The translations under genes and the position numbers were made by a program. From Bordetella genomosp. 4 (GTDB lineage: Bacteria > Pseudomonadota > Gammaproteobacteria > Burkholderiales > Burkholderiaceae_B): a DNA stretch of 64,000 bases. Below, piece after piece: positions 27,332 through 35,844 of this stretch (the first letter of the stretch is position 1; each line of letters opens with the position of its first letter). The notes beneath the pieces were generated by a model, which was not told the DNA's origin, made no database searches, and saw only the letters and a program-made list of their open reading frames with translations. The DNA lies in the NCBI RefSeq assembly GCF_002261185.1, contig NZ_NEVQ01000021.1, positions 62,001-126,000 of the forward strand. The letters run 5' to 3'.

Positions 27332-27391
27332 TACATACGTGGACGTTTATCAAAAAGACGGGTAAATTGCGACTCAATGTCCACATATGTA
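27332..27391. promoter_or_regulatory. Long inverted repeat between GST and LysR genes
   Basis: TACATACGTGGAC (27332-27344) and GTCCACATATGTA (27379-27391) are inverted copies matching at 12 of 13 positions, 34 bases apart. They lie in the 98-base region between the divergent start codons. Two separated sites on the same DNA region fit the paired recognition and activation sites of LysR-family regulators. Confidence 0.65.
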
Positions 27392-27398
27392 GACCTAA

Positions 27399-28304
27399 AT
27401 GCTGAACCTCAATGATCTGCATTTTTTCGCTCAGGCAGTTGAGTGCGGCGGTTTCGCGGCGGCAGCTCGGCGTCTCGGCTGTCCAAAATCGACGGTCAGC
27501 AAGCGGGTCGCTACGCTGGAAGCAACGCTCGGCGTGCAGTTGCTCCACCGCACGTCGCGCAGTTTCACGTTGACCGACGTGGGACGCGATGTGTACGACC
27601 ACGCCCGCGCGGTAATGATCGAAGCAGAGGCCGCCGAGACAGTCGTGCATCGACGGCTGGCGGAGCCTAGCGGCACAGTACGTATCACGGCGTCGGTACC
27701 TATCGCGCAATTTCAGTTGGCGGATCGGTTGCCTATCCTTGCGCGGCAATATCCAAAACTACGCATTCAGTTGCACGTCACAGACCGCTTCATTGACCTG
27801 GTGCAGGAAGGATTCGACATCGCGATCCGCAGCCATTTCACGACGCTGCCTGATTCCGATTTGGTGCAGCGACGCATGAGTGAGGAGCCGATTACGCTGG
27901 TGGCCGCGCCCTCCTACATCGCAGAGCGCGGCGAGCCGCCAACGCCAGAGGCCCTGAGCGATCACGATGGGCTGATGACCAGCGCGACGATGAAGCTCTG
28001 GCGATTGGGCGATGCAAGTGGCCGTATCGTGGAGGTCGCACCGCGGCCGCAGCTATATGCCGATGAATCCGTGTCGTTGGTGAAGGCAGCGGAGATGGGG
28101 CTCGGCATTGTCTGCTTACCGGAAATGATCTCTGCACAGGCGGTCAGGGAGGGACGACTGGTACGCGTGTTGCCGGCATGGACGGCCGGCAGCGTGATGA
28201 CGACGATCTTGACACCACACAAACGTGGCCAGCTTCCTGCGGTACGCGCGGTAATCGATTTTTTGATGCAGGAGCGACCAGCAGCATTGCGGCACTCTAG
28301 CTAG
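27399..28304 (+). CDS. LysR-family transcriptional regulator
   Basis: The 301-residue protein has the standard N-terminal winged helix (LNDLHFFAQAVECGGFAAAARRLGCPKSTVSKRV) and a LysR substrate-binding domain of usual size. It is divergent from the GST gene and shares the operator-bearing promoter region with it, so it probably controls that gene and itself. Effector unknown. Confidence 0.92.
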   Translation: MLNLNDLHFFAQAVECGGFAAAARRLGCPKSTVSKRVATLEATLGVQLLHRTSRSFTLTDVGRDVYDHARAVMIEAEAAETVVHRRLAEPSGTVRITASVPIAQFQLADRLPILARQYPKLRIQLHVTDRFIDLVQEGFDIAIRSHFTTLPDSDLVQRRMSEEPITLVAAPSYIAERGEPPTPEALSDHDGLMTSATMKLWRLGDASGRIVEVAPRPQLYADESVSLVKAAEMGLGIVCLPEMISAQAVREGRLVRVLPAWTAGSVMTTILTPHKRGQLPAVRAVIDFLMQERPAALRHSS

Positions 28305-28384
28305 AATGGATCAGGCGTGGACGCTCATAGTGCGTTCAAAATGTGAAAAACTATCGATTCGAGTTTTGGCCTCAAGAGGACCTC

Positions 28385-28846
28385 ATGGAGATTCGTCGGT
28401 TCAGGTTGGGTGACGAAGCAGCGTTGTTTCGCGTGTATTTCACTGCCATCCATGACGTTGCGGCCGGCGACTACTCATCAGAGCAAGTCGAGGCATGGGC
28501 CCCGCCCGACTTGGACATGGATCTGTGGGCAAATCGAATTCAAGGAATCCAGCCCTTTGTTGTTGAGATTGACGGCGAAATTGCCGGCTATGCGGACGTT
28601 CAGCAAGACGGATACATCGACCACTTCTTTGTGTCAGGCGCTCATCAGCGGCAAGGAATCGGGGCGCGGCTGATGGCTCGTATCCACGAGGAGGCCGGGT
28701 CCCTTGGTCTCACCGAGTTGACGGCTAATGTGAGTAAGACAGCCGAGCCCTTTTTTTCCCTGTATGGATTTCAGGTGATCGAACGACGATTTCCAATAAT
28801 TCGGGGGGTGACCCTTCAGAATGCCCTGATGCGCAAGGAGCTTTAG
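28385..28846 (+). CDS. GNAT-family N-acetyltransferase
   Basis: The 153-residue protein shows the GNAT acetyl-CoA-binding motif A in HFFVSGAHQRQGIGARLMARI and the following YGFQV strand near the C-terminus. The start at 28385 follows AGAGGA; an upstream in-frame ATG-less extension to 28343 lacks a ribosome site. The acceptor substrate is unknown and the neighbours give no clue. Confidence 0.9.
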   Translation: MEIRRFRLGDEAALFRVYFTAIHDVAAGDYSSEQVEAWAPPDLDMDLWANRIQGIQPFVVEIDGEIAGYADVQQDGYIDHFFVSGAHQRQGIGARLMARIHEEAGSLGLTELTANVSKTAEPFFSLYGFQVIERRFPIIRGVTLQNALMRKEL

Positions 28847-28942
28847 CATGGCGATGCGGTAATTCCGCTCCCCGCGCAACGACTCTGCACGCGTTCGTCC
28901 ATCGTTAAGCAAATTTCTCAACTAGCATAGGAAACATCGACA

Positions 28943-29662
28943 TTGTCACGCACCCTTCGATATCTCTCGTCGCCGGCCTTGCGCTGGGCATTGCCGACGC
29001 TGGTCCTTTTGGCCGCCGCCGGGTGCGGATCTAATTACGCCGATAGCCCGGCCAAGGCTGGCATTGCATCCAACGCAGCCAAGCCGCCGCTGCGCAAGCT
29101 GAACCCCGCTCCGACACAGGCCTATGAGATACGACTCACACTTGCCAATGCGTCGGATCTTTCAAGCGCAGCCGACGGCAAATCGCCGTTTACGGTGGTA
29201 GAGGGCACTGTGCAGTTCGACGCCAGCAACGGCGCCCGCTGTGGAAAATCCAACGCCCTGTCCGGCCACGTGCCGAGCTTATCCAGCCACGAACCGTTCC
29301 GCCTTTCCCGTATATCCGCCACCGAGTACGTGGGCACCATTTATGCCGACATGCTGCTCGACGAAAACTATTACGGGCGCGAGGTATGCCATTGGACATT
29401 GACCGAGGCCCGAGTCGCTTTGCGAGCGAGGGCGGACATCGCCGATACGCGCTTCGTAGCCGGGCTGCCTGCGAAAAAAGTGCTCGCGGGCAGTACACAG
29501 GCGCGCTATTTCTGGAAAGGGTATTACCCTCGATTCCAGGACGGGCAACATGCTGATTATGGAACCAACCAGTTGGATGCCGTTCCGGCCGATAAGCTTG
29601 ACGAGTTTTTCACCGCGACGCTGACGGCTAGGAAGATCGGTGACGACGCGCAAGGCAAGTAA
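28943..29662 (+). CDS. Hypothetical lipoprotein
   Basis: The 239-residue protein starts with TTG and has a signal peptide ending in the lipobox LAAAGC, so it should be lipid-anchored. No ATG gives a leader, which supports the TTG at 28943; AGGA lies ten bases upstream. The mature part has one or two conserved-looking cysteines and no recognisable domain. Function unknown. Confidence 0.7.
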   Translation: MSRTLRYLSSPALRWALPTLVLLAAAGCGSNYADSPAKAGIASNAAKPPLRKLNPAPTQAYEIRLTLANASDLSSAADGKSPFTVVEGTVQFDASNGARCGKSNALSGHVPSLSSHEPFRLSRISATEYVGTIYADMLLDENYYGREVCHWTLTEARVALRARADIADTRFVAGLPAKKVLAGSTQARYFWKGYYPRFQDGQHADYGTNQLDAVPADKLDEFFTATLTARKIGDDAQGK

Positions 29663-29684
29663 ATAACAGGCGGAGAATACCGAA

Positions 29685-29723
29685 GCCGCCCCCGGCCCGT
29701 GGGAATGCTTCGGGCCAGGCGGC
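29685..29723 (+). terminator. GC-rich interrupted hairpin after the lipoprotein gene
   Basis: GCCGCC (29685-29690) pairs with GGCGGC (29718-29723), and GGCCCG (29694-29699) with CGGGCC (29711-29716), forming a strong interrupted stem 22 bases after the stop codon. The following AAGGTTT gives only a short T-run, so termination is likely but not certain. Confidence 0.5.
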
Positions 29724-29799
29724 AAGGTTTCTGATAAATTGACGCCTCGAAAATCAAGCACTCAGCTTTCAACAGTCAAACTTTTGGGTAACAGTCAAA

Positions 29800-30165
29800 A
29801 TGAGAAAACTCGCGCTGTTTGTTGTTCTGTCATCACTGCTCGCGGGATGTACGTCTGCACAAATGAATATGCTGACGGGCAAGCGGAATAAAACCTACAA
29901 CGACGTGAATGCGACTTGGGTGGGCAGCACAGAAGAGAAATTGGTTTCCAAGTGGGGACCTCCCAAAAAGAGCTATACGCTTGAAAGCGGGGCAAAAATT
30001 ATTTCGTACGAAGATATCTGGGGCCCTATTTCCTCATATCACGTGTGCGTAGAGAAATTCATGATCGAGAAGGGTATGGTGACCAAGTGGGGGATCTCGG
30101 GTTGCCCGGCGCGCATTTCGGGAACGCTGCCGAAAGACACGCCGATTCCGGAACCGACCCTGTAG
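29800..30165 (+). CDS. Small lipoprotein, BamE/OmlA-like in appearance
   Basis: The 121-residue protein has a lipoprotein signal peptide with lipobox LLAGC and a mature part beginning SAQMNMLTGKRN. The pattern WVGSTEEKLVSKWGPPKKSY followed by an aromatic strand resembles the short DUF/BamE-like folds, in which a glycine-rich turn precedes a Gly-x-Pro. The match is by eye only. Outer-membrane or inner-membrane anchoring is not decidable. Confidence 0.75.
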   Translation: MRKLALFVVLSSLLAGCTSAQMNMLTGKRNKTYNDVNATWVGSTEEKLVSKWGPPKKSYTLESGAKIISYEDIWGPISSYHVCVEKFMIEKGMVTKWGISGCPARISGTLPKDTPIPEPTL

Positions 30166-30186
30166 GGCGAGCGTCGTGAGGTCCCC

Positions 30187-30984
30187 ATGTCCCTCATGCT
30201 CCCAGCTCTACACAGCCAGTACTTGGAAACAGTCCGCACGGCAGTTGCTGCAGATGCGCGACTGACCGCGCTGCTGGCAGCGGGCTCGTATATACACGGC
30301 GGCTTTGACCAATATTCGGATCTGGATTTCGTCATTGTCTGCGAGGACAACAGCTACGACGAGGTCATGGCCTCACGGCTGGCGTTCGCGCAGCGGATAG
30401 GCGGGCTGCTCTCGGCTTTTACCGGAGAGCATGTGGGCGAGCCGAGACTGCTGATCTGCTTGTACGGGCCGCAGCTGCTGCATGTGGATTTCAAATTCGT
30501 GACGCTGGGCGATCTGGATCAGCTGGTGGAGTGCCCAGCCGTGCTGTTTGCACGTGACGCACAAGTCATCGAGGCCCGGCTGGATTCGGCGGCGATTGCA
30601 TGGCCAGAGGCTACGCCCGATTGGCTGGAGCGCCGAGCATGGATCTGGCTGCATTACGGCGCCAGCAAGCTGGCACGCGGCGAGGTCTATGAGGCCATCG
30701 GTATTCTCGGATTCTTTCGCGAGCAGGTGCTTGGCCCCATGCTGCATCGCAGGGCGGGACAACGGCAGCGCGGAGTCAGGAGGATAGAGACGGTGGCTGG
30801 GGACGCTGGGGCGCAGCTGGCGACGACGGTGCCAACGTCTGATAAGGCGTCAGTCCACGCAGCGCTATTGGCCGCGATTGCGCTCTATGTTGAACTGCGC
30901 GCAGATGAGCCGCCGTCTGAAGCCGTCAGTCATATGCCGGAAGCGCTATACGATTATGTGAGCAGACATGCTGGCGCTTCATGA
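30187..30984 (+). CDS. Nucleotidyltransferase-fold protein
   Basis: The 265-residue protein has the nucleotidyltransferase signature GSYIHGGFDQYSDLDFVIV near residues 39-57, with the paired aspartates of the metal-binding D-x-D, as in aminoglycoside nucleotidyltransferases and minimal NTases. The C-terminal half is helical and shares HAALLAAIALYVEL-type segments with such proteins. It starts at 30187, 21 bases after the lipoprotein. The substrate is unknown; no antitoxin-like partner is seen next to it. Confidence 0.82.
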   Translation: MSLMLPALHSQYLETVRTAVAADARLTALLAAGSYIHGGFDQYSDLDFVIVCEDNSYDEVMASRLAFAQRIGGLLSAFTGEHVGEPRLLICLYGPQLLHVDFKFVTLGDLDQLVECPAVLFARDAQVIEARLDSAAIAWPEATPDWLERRAWIWLHYGASKLARGEVYEAIGILGFFREQVLGPMLHRRAGQRQRGVRRIETVAGDAGAQLATTVPTSDKASVHAALLAAIALYVELRADEPPSEAVSHMPEALYDYVSRHAGAS

Positions 30985-31074
30985 AAATGAACTGCTGGGA
31001 CAGCGTCACAAATTAGCATGGGTCTCGCCTAAGTAGCGACAGCTACGCGTCACGCCTGCCACGTTATCCCTTGT

Positions 31075-31728
31075 TTAACCCCTGGCAGGGAGCAAGACAC
31101 CCAGCTCCTGTAACCGGGCAACCAACTCATCAGCGTTCTGGAAATGAATGCCGTGAAGGCCTTCTCGCTCTGCCGCGTCAACGTTGCGGACGTTGTCATC
31201 AATGAAGACCGTTTTCTCGGGGCTCAGATGGTAGCGCTCGATGATCAGCTTAAAGATGGCTGGATCGGGTTTGATGATACGTTCGCGGCCGGAAACCACG
31301 ATTCCCTCAAACCAATTCAAGAATGGGAACCGTGCCTCCGCAATGTGGAACGTCTCTGCCGACCAATTTGTCAACGCCAGCAATCGGAGGCCGAGGCTAC
31401 GCAACTGCGCGAGAACCTTGACGGTCCCCTCGACCTCGCCCGGTATCATTTCTGACCAACGATCGAAATAGGCATTGATGTTCGACTCGTGTTCCGGATG
31501 TCGTGCGGCCGCTTCTGCAATAGCGTCCTTCCATAGACGGCCACGGTCCTGTTCCTCGTTCCATTCCGGAGTGCACACGACGGATAGGAAATGTTCCATT
31601 GCGACTTCGTCAGAACCAAAGATTTTTCTGAACAGATGGCGTGGGTCCCACTGGATGAGAACATTACCCAGGTCAAAGATGATCGTATCTATACAATGAG
31701 ACGACGGCCGTGCAATGCGATGGATCAT
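31075..31728 (-). CDS. HAD-superfamily hydrolase (YihX-like)
   Basis: The 217-residue protein has HAD motif I in IIFDLGNVLIQWDPR (nucleophile Asp), motif II (LLALTNWS), motif III lysine in RERIIKPD and motif IV in VFIDDNVRNVDAA. The sequence follows the YihX/haloacid-dehalogenase-like subgroup, often alpha-D-glucose-1-phosphate or sugar phosphatases. The ribosome site AAGGAGG lies about 11 bases from ATG 31728. The substrate is unknown. Confidence 0.9.
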   Translation of the reverse strand: MIHRIARPSSHCIDTIIFDLGNVLIQWDPRHLFRKIFGSDEVAMEHFLSVVCTPEWNEEQDRGRLWKDAIAEAAARHPEHESNINAYFDRWSEMIPGEVEGTVKVLAQLRSLGLRLLALTNWSAETFHIAEARFPFLNWFEGIVVSGRERIIKPDPAIFKLIIERYHLSPEKTVFIDDNVRNVDAAEREGLHGIHFQNADELVARLQELGVLLPARG

Positions 31729-31828
31729 GTTTTTCGGGTCCTCCTTGTCAGTGGCTATGCGGTGGGACTGGACCTATTGTAGGAGTCTTCGATTTAACCC
31801 AAAATAGCCTGATAACGAGGGGAAAGTC

Positions 31829-32692
31829 TTGAACATTAAATTCTTGTCGGCAGCGGCCGGCTTTTCGATACTGGTGGCATCTATGTCTTCAAGCCTGGCC
31901 GGCCAGATTGGCTATCTCGGACCTGCTGGATCGTGGACGCACCAGGCATGTCTCGATTTGTTTGGTGCCAGCGAACTTGTCGCATTGTCACGGGATGAGC
32001 TCTTCAATGGCTATAAGTCCGGTAGCCTTGAGCGCGCTTGTGTTCCAGTAACCACATCTGTAGTTGGTGTGACTCCGTACATGGATGCTGTACTGGACTT
32101 GCCCAATGTGATGATTGTTGGAGAGTATCCAAAGATGCTGGGTTATAGCTTGCTGGCCAAACCCGGCACGAAGCTGTCCGACGTCAAGGAGGTGCTTGCA
32201 CACCCCGTGGCGTTCGAAGAGGTAAAACCCTGGCTGGATCGAGAAATGCCTACGGTTAAACGCACTGAGGCCGCTAGCGGAGGGGCTGCGGCAAAAACTG
32301 TCGCGGGCAGCGAAACCACCGAGAAAGCATCCTTTGGTCCCAAGGTTGGCGCTTCAGTGTATTCGCTCGTCTCTTTGGTCGACGGCATTGAAGAAGGTCC
32401 GCACAACGTGACGCGATGGTGGGTTCTCGGGCGATCTATGCCCGCCCCGAGCGGCAAGGACAAGACGTCGCTAATGGTGGACACTTCTGACGATGACTTT
32501 AATGCAGTGCTTGCTGCGCTAGTCAATGCAAAGATACCGGTCTTGACGATATACGAAAGGCCGAGCAAGAAGACGTTGGACATGCATCGATATTTGATCG
32601 AGGTCGCCGGCCACGCCCGGGAGGAGCCTCTTGCTTCTTTGCTGAACGCCAACCAGAGAATCCGTCTGTTGGGTTCATACCCGCGAAAATAG
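31829..32692 (+). CDS. Exported prephenate-dehydratase-like protein with ACT domain
   Basis: The 287-residue protein begins at TTG with a signal peptide ending near SSSLAG, then IGYLGPAGSWTHQAC, the start of the prephenate dehydratase fold. HPVAFEEVKPWL, EAASGGAAAKTVAG and NVTRWWVLGR, with the catalytic-type Thr-Arg, follow in family order. The family's Glu-Asn-Ser motif is replaced by VTTSVVG. The last 75 residues resemble an ACT regulatory domain. Cytoplasmic PheA normally converts prephenate to phenylpyruvate; export and the lost motif suggest altered activity or ligand sensing (inference). Confidence 0.75.
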   Translation: MNIKFLSAAAGFSILVASMSSSLAGQIGYLGPAGSWTHQACLDLFGASELVALSRDELFNGYKSGSLERACVPVTTSVVGVTPYMDAVLDLPNVMIVGEYPKMLGYSLLAKPGTKLSDVKEVLAHPVAFEEVKPWLDREMPTVKRTEAASGGAAAKTVAGSETTEKASFGPKVGASVYSLVSLVDGIEEGPHNVTRWWVLGRSMPAPSGKDKTSLMVDTSDDDFNAVLAALVNAKIPVLTIYERPSKKTLDMHRYLIEVAGHAREEPLASLLNANQRIRLLGSYPRK

Positions 32693-32760
32693 ATATCGTG
32701 TTGCCAATTGCTTGGGAGCCTCGCTGTCAGGCAAAAGAAACCGCCGAGAAATCGTCGCTT

Positions 32761-33204
32761 ATGAATCTGACCTTTGCCAGTACAGACTCGTCCGATGCTG
32801 ATGTCCTAGTCGACATTCGTATTGCTGCAATGCGCGACAGCCTGGAGCGCATTGGGCGTTTTGACCCACAACGCGCCCGAGAGCGTTTTCTGGCATCTTT
32901 TGACCCTCCTCTGTGCCGATTCATAGTCGCTGATGGTGTTCGAGTAGGCTTCATTTTGATTCGCCCACGAGAGGACCACTGGCTTCTGGACCATTTTTAT
33001 ATCCTGCCCAACCATCAAGGAAACGGTATTGGCGCCGCAGTCTTGCGCGCCGTATTCAAGGATGCAGACGCCCATCGCATGGAAATCCGCTTAGGAGCCT
33101 TGCGCGATAGTGATTCAAACCGTTTCTATCAGCGCCATGGCTTCGTGCCGACTTCTGAAGGGGAATGGGATATCTACTACGTTCGAAAGCCGAGTAGAGA
33201 ATGA
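32761..33204 (+). CDS. GNAT-family N-acetyltransferase
   Basis: The 147-residue protein has the GNAT motif A in FYILPNHQGNGIGAAVLRAVF and the closing FYQRHGF strand. ATG 32761 is chosen for the typical family N-terminus; a GTG at 32698 in frame is possible. It converges on the phosphatase gene at 33222. The acceptor is unknown. Confidence 0.88.
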   Translation: MNLTFASTDSSDADVLVDIRIAAMRDSLERIGRFDPQRARERFLASFDPPLCRFIVADGVRVGFILIRPREDHWLLDHFYILPNHQGNGIGAAVLRAVFKDADAHRMEIRLGALRDSDSNRFYQRHGFVPTSEGEWDIYYVRKPSRE

Positions 33205-33221
33205 ACTCGCCACCCAAACGG

Positions 33222-33914
33222 TTACTCGTCATTGAGCAAAGCGACGCAAGCGTCCACTAGATCATCAAAGTGATGCAGCAGAATGTCCGGGGCTAGTTCA
33301 GCGGCGGGGATTTCGGTATAGCCGAAGTCGACCAAGATCAGAGACGTCCCAGCAGATCTTGCGGCTCCGGCGTCGGTGTCGGCGTCACCTACCATGATCG
33401 TGCGCGCAAGATCGCCGCCTACGGCATCCACGGCCTCAATAAGATGGGCGGGATTAGGCTTGGCCGCTGTTACGGCGTCCAACCCTACTATTCCGTCAAA
33501 CAAATCTGCCATATCTAACTTGGCCAGCAACGTTCGTGACAGATCGGTGGGTTTATTGGTGCATACCACCAGCTTCGCTCCTGCGGATTTGAGGACCCTC
33601 AGAGCATCAATCACGCCAGGGAAGGGTTTACTTTCGTCCGCAATATGCTCGGCATAGTAACTAATGAAACGGCCAAACAAAGCCGCCGTGCGGGCTGCTG
33701 GATCTGAATCACCAGCGTTCTCAAGACCCCACTGCAACAGCCACCGCGCGCCACGACTAATAAATGGACGGCCTGCTTCATACGCTAGCGGCTTAAAGCC
33801 TTCCGACATAAGGATTGCGTTCACAGCGCCAATCAGATCGGGAGCTGACTCGACCAGGGTGCCGTCCAGGTCGAATGCGACGGTTGCTCCGTTAAGAATG
33901 CTTAGATTCCTCAT
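33222..33914 (-). CDS. gph: Phosphoglycolate phosphatase-like HAD hydrolase
   Basis: The 230-residue protein has HAD motif I in VAFDLDGTLVESAPD, motif II in LVVCTNKP, motif III lysine in AAKPNPAH and motif IV in MVGDADTDAGAARSAG, the order and spacing of Gph phosphatases. Gph removes 2-phosphoglycolate made by DNA repair or oxygenation. It starts ten bases after the AraC gene stop on the same strand, so the two may be co-transcribed. Exact substrate preference is inferred. Confidence 0.85.
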   Translation of the reverse strand: MRNLSILNGATVAFDLDGTLVESAPDLIGAVNAILMSEGFKPLAYEAGRPFISRGARWLLQWGLENAGDSDPAARTAALFGRFISYYAEHIADESKPFPGVIDALRVLKSAGAKLVVCTNKPTDLSRTLLAKLDMADLFDGIVGLDAVTAAKPNPAHLIEAVDAVGGDLARTIMVGDADTDAGAARSAGTSLILVDFGYTEIPAAELAPDILLHHFDDLVDACVALLNDE

Positions 33915-33924
33915 CTTTTAAAAA

Positions 33925-34713
33925 TCAATGGAAGACAATTCGACGGTAAATCGTCGGCGAAACCCCGAACCTGGAGGCGAACGCGGAAGTGAGATGCGCA
34001 TGACTTGAAAAGCCACAATCCAGGGCTACGGTGGTGACCGGCACATTTGCGTTTCGCAGCAGCTTCTGAGCTCTGTTCAGGCGCCGACTGACAATGTACT
34101 GATAGGGCGTAACGCCGGTTGCGCGGCAAAAAGCAGTGGTGAAGTGGAATTTGCTTAATCCCGCTTCATTCGCCATTTGTTCCAGTCCTATGTCCCGATG
34201 CAAGCATTCTTCGACCAAATCTGCTAGCCGTTTTACCATGGTCGAACTTAGCGAACTTGGACGCTGGTCTCGAGATGCTGAACCTATGCACCGGCGGTAT
34301 TGATTCGCCAATTCGGCTCCCAACTCCTGCCGCAAAAAATCTGCTTCGCAAGGTGCGGCAGTCAGCACGCGATAAGCAGATCTCATTAACGCCGGAAAAT
34401 TCACGCATCTATGTCCAGCATCGCAACGAAGCAAATCACGCTCCGCCGCGTCACGCCCCATAACGTCCCGCCACTCAACCACGTCGAACTCCACCGACAG
34501 CCAGTCCGCATCCAGACCTGTTGTATGAACATGCTCTGTTGCGGGAGGAACGAACTCCAACGCCCCGGCGGGCCAACTCACCGAGCGTAGCGCTTGACCA
34601 TGGTATGCCTCTGCGCCATATCCGACGCCCATACGAATTCTGATGGTCGGAGCCGTATTCATGATCGAGCGCGGCGCACTATGGGCTGCGCCCGGAACCC
34701 ATTTGAACCTCAT
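33925..34713 (-). CDS. AraC-family transcriptional regulator
   Basis: The 262-residue protein has an N-terminal cupin-like sensor region and a C-terminal double AraC helix-turn-helix (LSKFHFTTAFCRATGVTPYQYIVSRRLNRAQ; VALDCGFSSHAHLTSAFASRFG). ATG 34713 follows CAGGGGA. It is divergent from the EamA transporter gene (111 bases apart), its probable target. A decayed copy of this gene pair lies at 26334-26571. Confidence 0.93.
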   Translation of the reverse strand: MRFKWVPGAAHSAPRSIMNTAPTIRIRMGVGYGAEAYHGQALRSVSWPAGALEFVPPATEHVHTTGLDADWLSVEFDVVEWRDVMGRDAAERDLLRCDAGHRCVNFPALMRSAYRVLTAAPCEADFLRQELGAELANQYRRCIGSASRDQRPSSLSSTMVKRLADLVEECLHRDIGLEQMANEAGLSKFHFTTAFCRATGVTPYQYIVSRRLNRAQKLLRNANVPVTTVALDCGFSSHAHLTSAFASRFGVSPTIYRRIVFH

Positions 34714-34824
34714 AGAATCCCCTGCAAATAATCTGCGCAGCAAACCGCAATTTCTTGAAAGCGCGAGGTTGAAATCACGTCGTAATCTCTGCTCTCACCA
34801 TACCATGGGAGCAATTCTCAAACC

Positions 34825-35730
34825 GTGCCATCGAACACCAACTATCAACGGATGCAAGTACAAGGTGCCTCGAACCTGGGCGGCGTGCTGTGGGCGCTCG
34901 CTGGCATGGGGTTGTTTTCCTTTATTTATGTATCCGGAAAACTTAGCGGGACCGGCGCCTCCGCCCTGCAGATCATGTGGCTTCGATATGTCGGCGGGTT
35001 CGCGACGATGGCACTGGCCCTATTGACGCAACGCGACATCGCCCGGGCGCTCTCCACAGCCCAGCCGGTTCTACATGCATGCCGGGCGGCGGCAGGAGGT
35101 CTAGGCGGTGTTGCCGCCATATTCGCCGCCGCCCACATGCCTGTCGCGTCTGCGAGCGCCATTGGCCTAATGGACGGACTCCTTACCGTTCTATTGGGTG
35201 TCATTGTTCTGCGCGAACATGTGTCGCTGCGTCAATGGATGGCCACGATAGTGAGCTTGGCTGGTGCGATGACGGTGGTAGGCTCACAAGGAGCGTTCTC
35301 TGCATGGGGCACAGACTCCGCCGGGCCAGCATTCATCGCGCTGTTGGGAGCGCTGCTCGTCGCACTCGAAAGCATCCTGATCAAGACCCTCGTTCATGCC
35401 GAATCCACCTTCACTGTGCTCTTCTATGTGAACTTTTTTGGATCATTGATTCTCGCCTGGCCAGGGCTCGCAAACTGGCATGGCATACCGGTACAGTGGC
35501 TACTCGCTTTCCTGATGCTGGGTCCCGTGGCGATTCTGGCGCAGTACTGCAACATCAACGCATTCAGACGAGCGAGTGCCAGCGTAGTTGGCCCCATTCG
35601 ATACAGTTGGGTCGTCTACGGTGCTGCGTTCGGGATGTTGTTCTTTAATGAGCCAATCTCTTTAGCCACAGGTATAGGTATAACCTTGGTCCTCGTTGGA
35701 GGAGGATGGCTTGCTACCTCAAAAGCCTGA
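34825..35730 (+). CDS. EamA/DMT-family transporter
   Basis: The 301-residue protein has ten predicted transmembrane segments in two EamA repeats. The first has the motif SGKLSGTGASALQIMWLRY and the second is marked by PIRYSWVVYGAAFGMLFFNE. These are drug/metabolite transporters that usually export small metabolites or amino acids. The start is either GTG 34825 or ATG 34852 (27 bases later); neither has a strong ribosome site. It is divergent from the AraC gene. Confidence 0.85.
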   Translation: MPSNTNYQRMQVQGASNLGGVLWALAGMGLFSFIYVSGKLSGTGASALQIMWLRYVGGFATMALALLTQRDIARALSTAQPVLHACRAAAGGLGGVAAIFAAAHMPVASASAIGLMDGLLTVLLGVIVLREHVSLRQWMATIVSLAGAMTVVGSQGAFSAWGTDSAGPAFIALLGALLVALESILIKTLVHAESTFTVLFYVNFFGSLILAWPGLANWHGIPVQWLLAFLMLGPVAILAQYCNINAFRRASASVVGPIRYSWVVYGAAFGMLFFNEPISLATGIGITLVLVGGGWLATSKA

Positions 35731-35796
35731 AGTTGTTGTGCGTCGCGGTACCACCTGATCTTTCCGAACTGGTGCCCAAGGCCAGATGAAACATCG

Positions 35797-35813
35797 GTCC
35801 ACGCAGCGCTATT
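35797..35813 (+). repeat. 17-bp repeat of a nucleotidyltransferase-gene segment
   Basis: GTCCACGCAGCGCTATT here is identical to 30853-30869 inside the nucleotidyltransferase gene. The flanking codons also agree: PDETSVHAALF here against SDKASVHAALL there. It lies in the convergent EamA/TetR gap and looks like a fragment of a related gene. Confidence 0.5.
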
Positions 35814-35844
35814 CAATTACCCGAAAAATTGACTCCGCCGAGCG

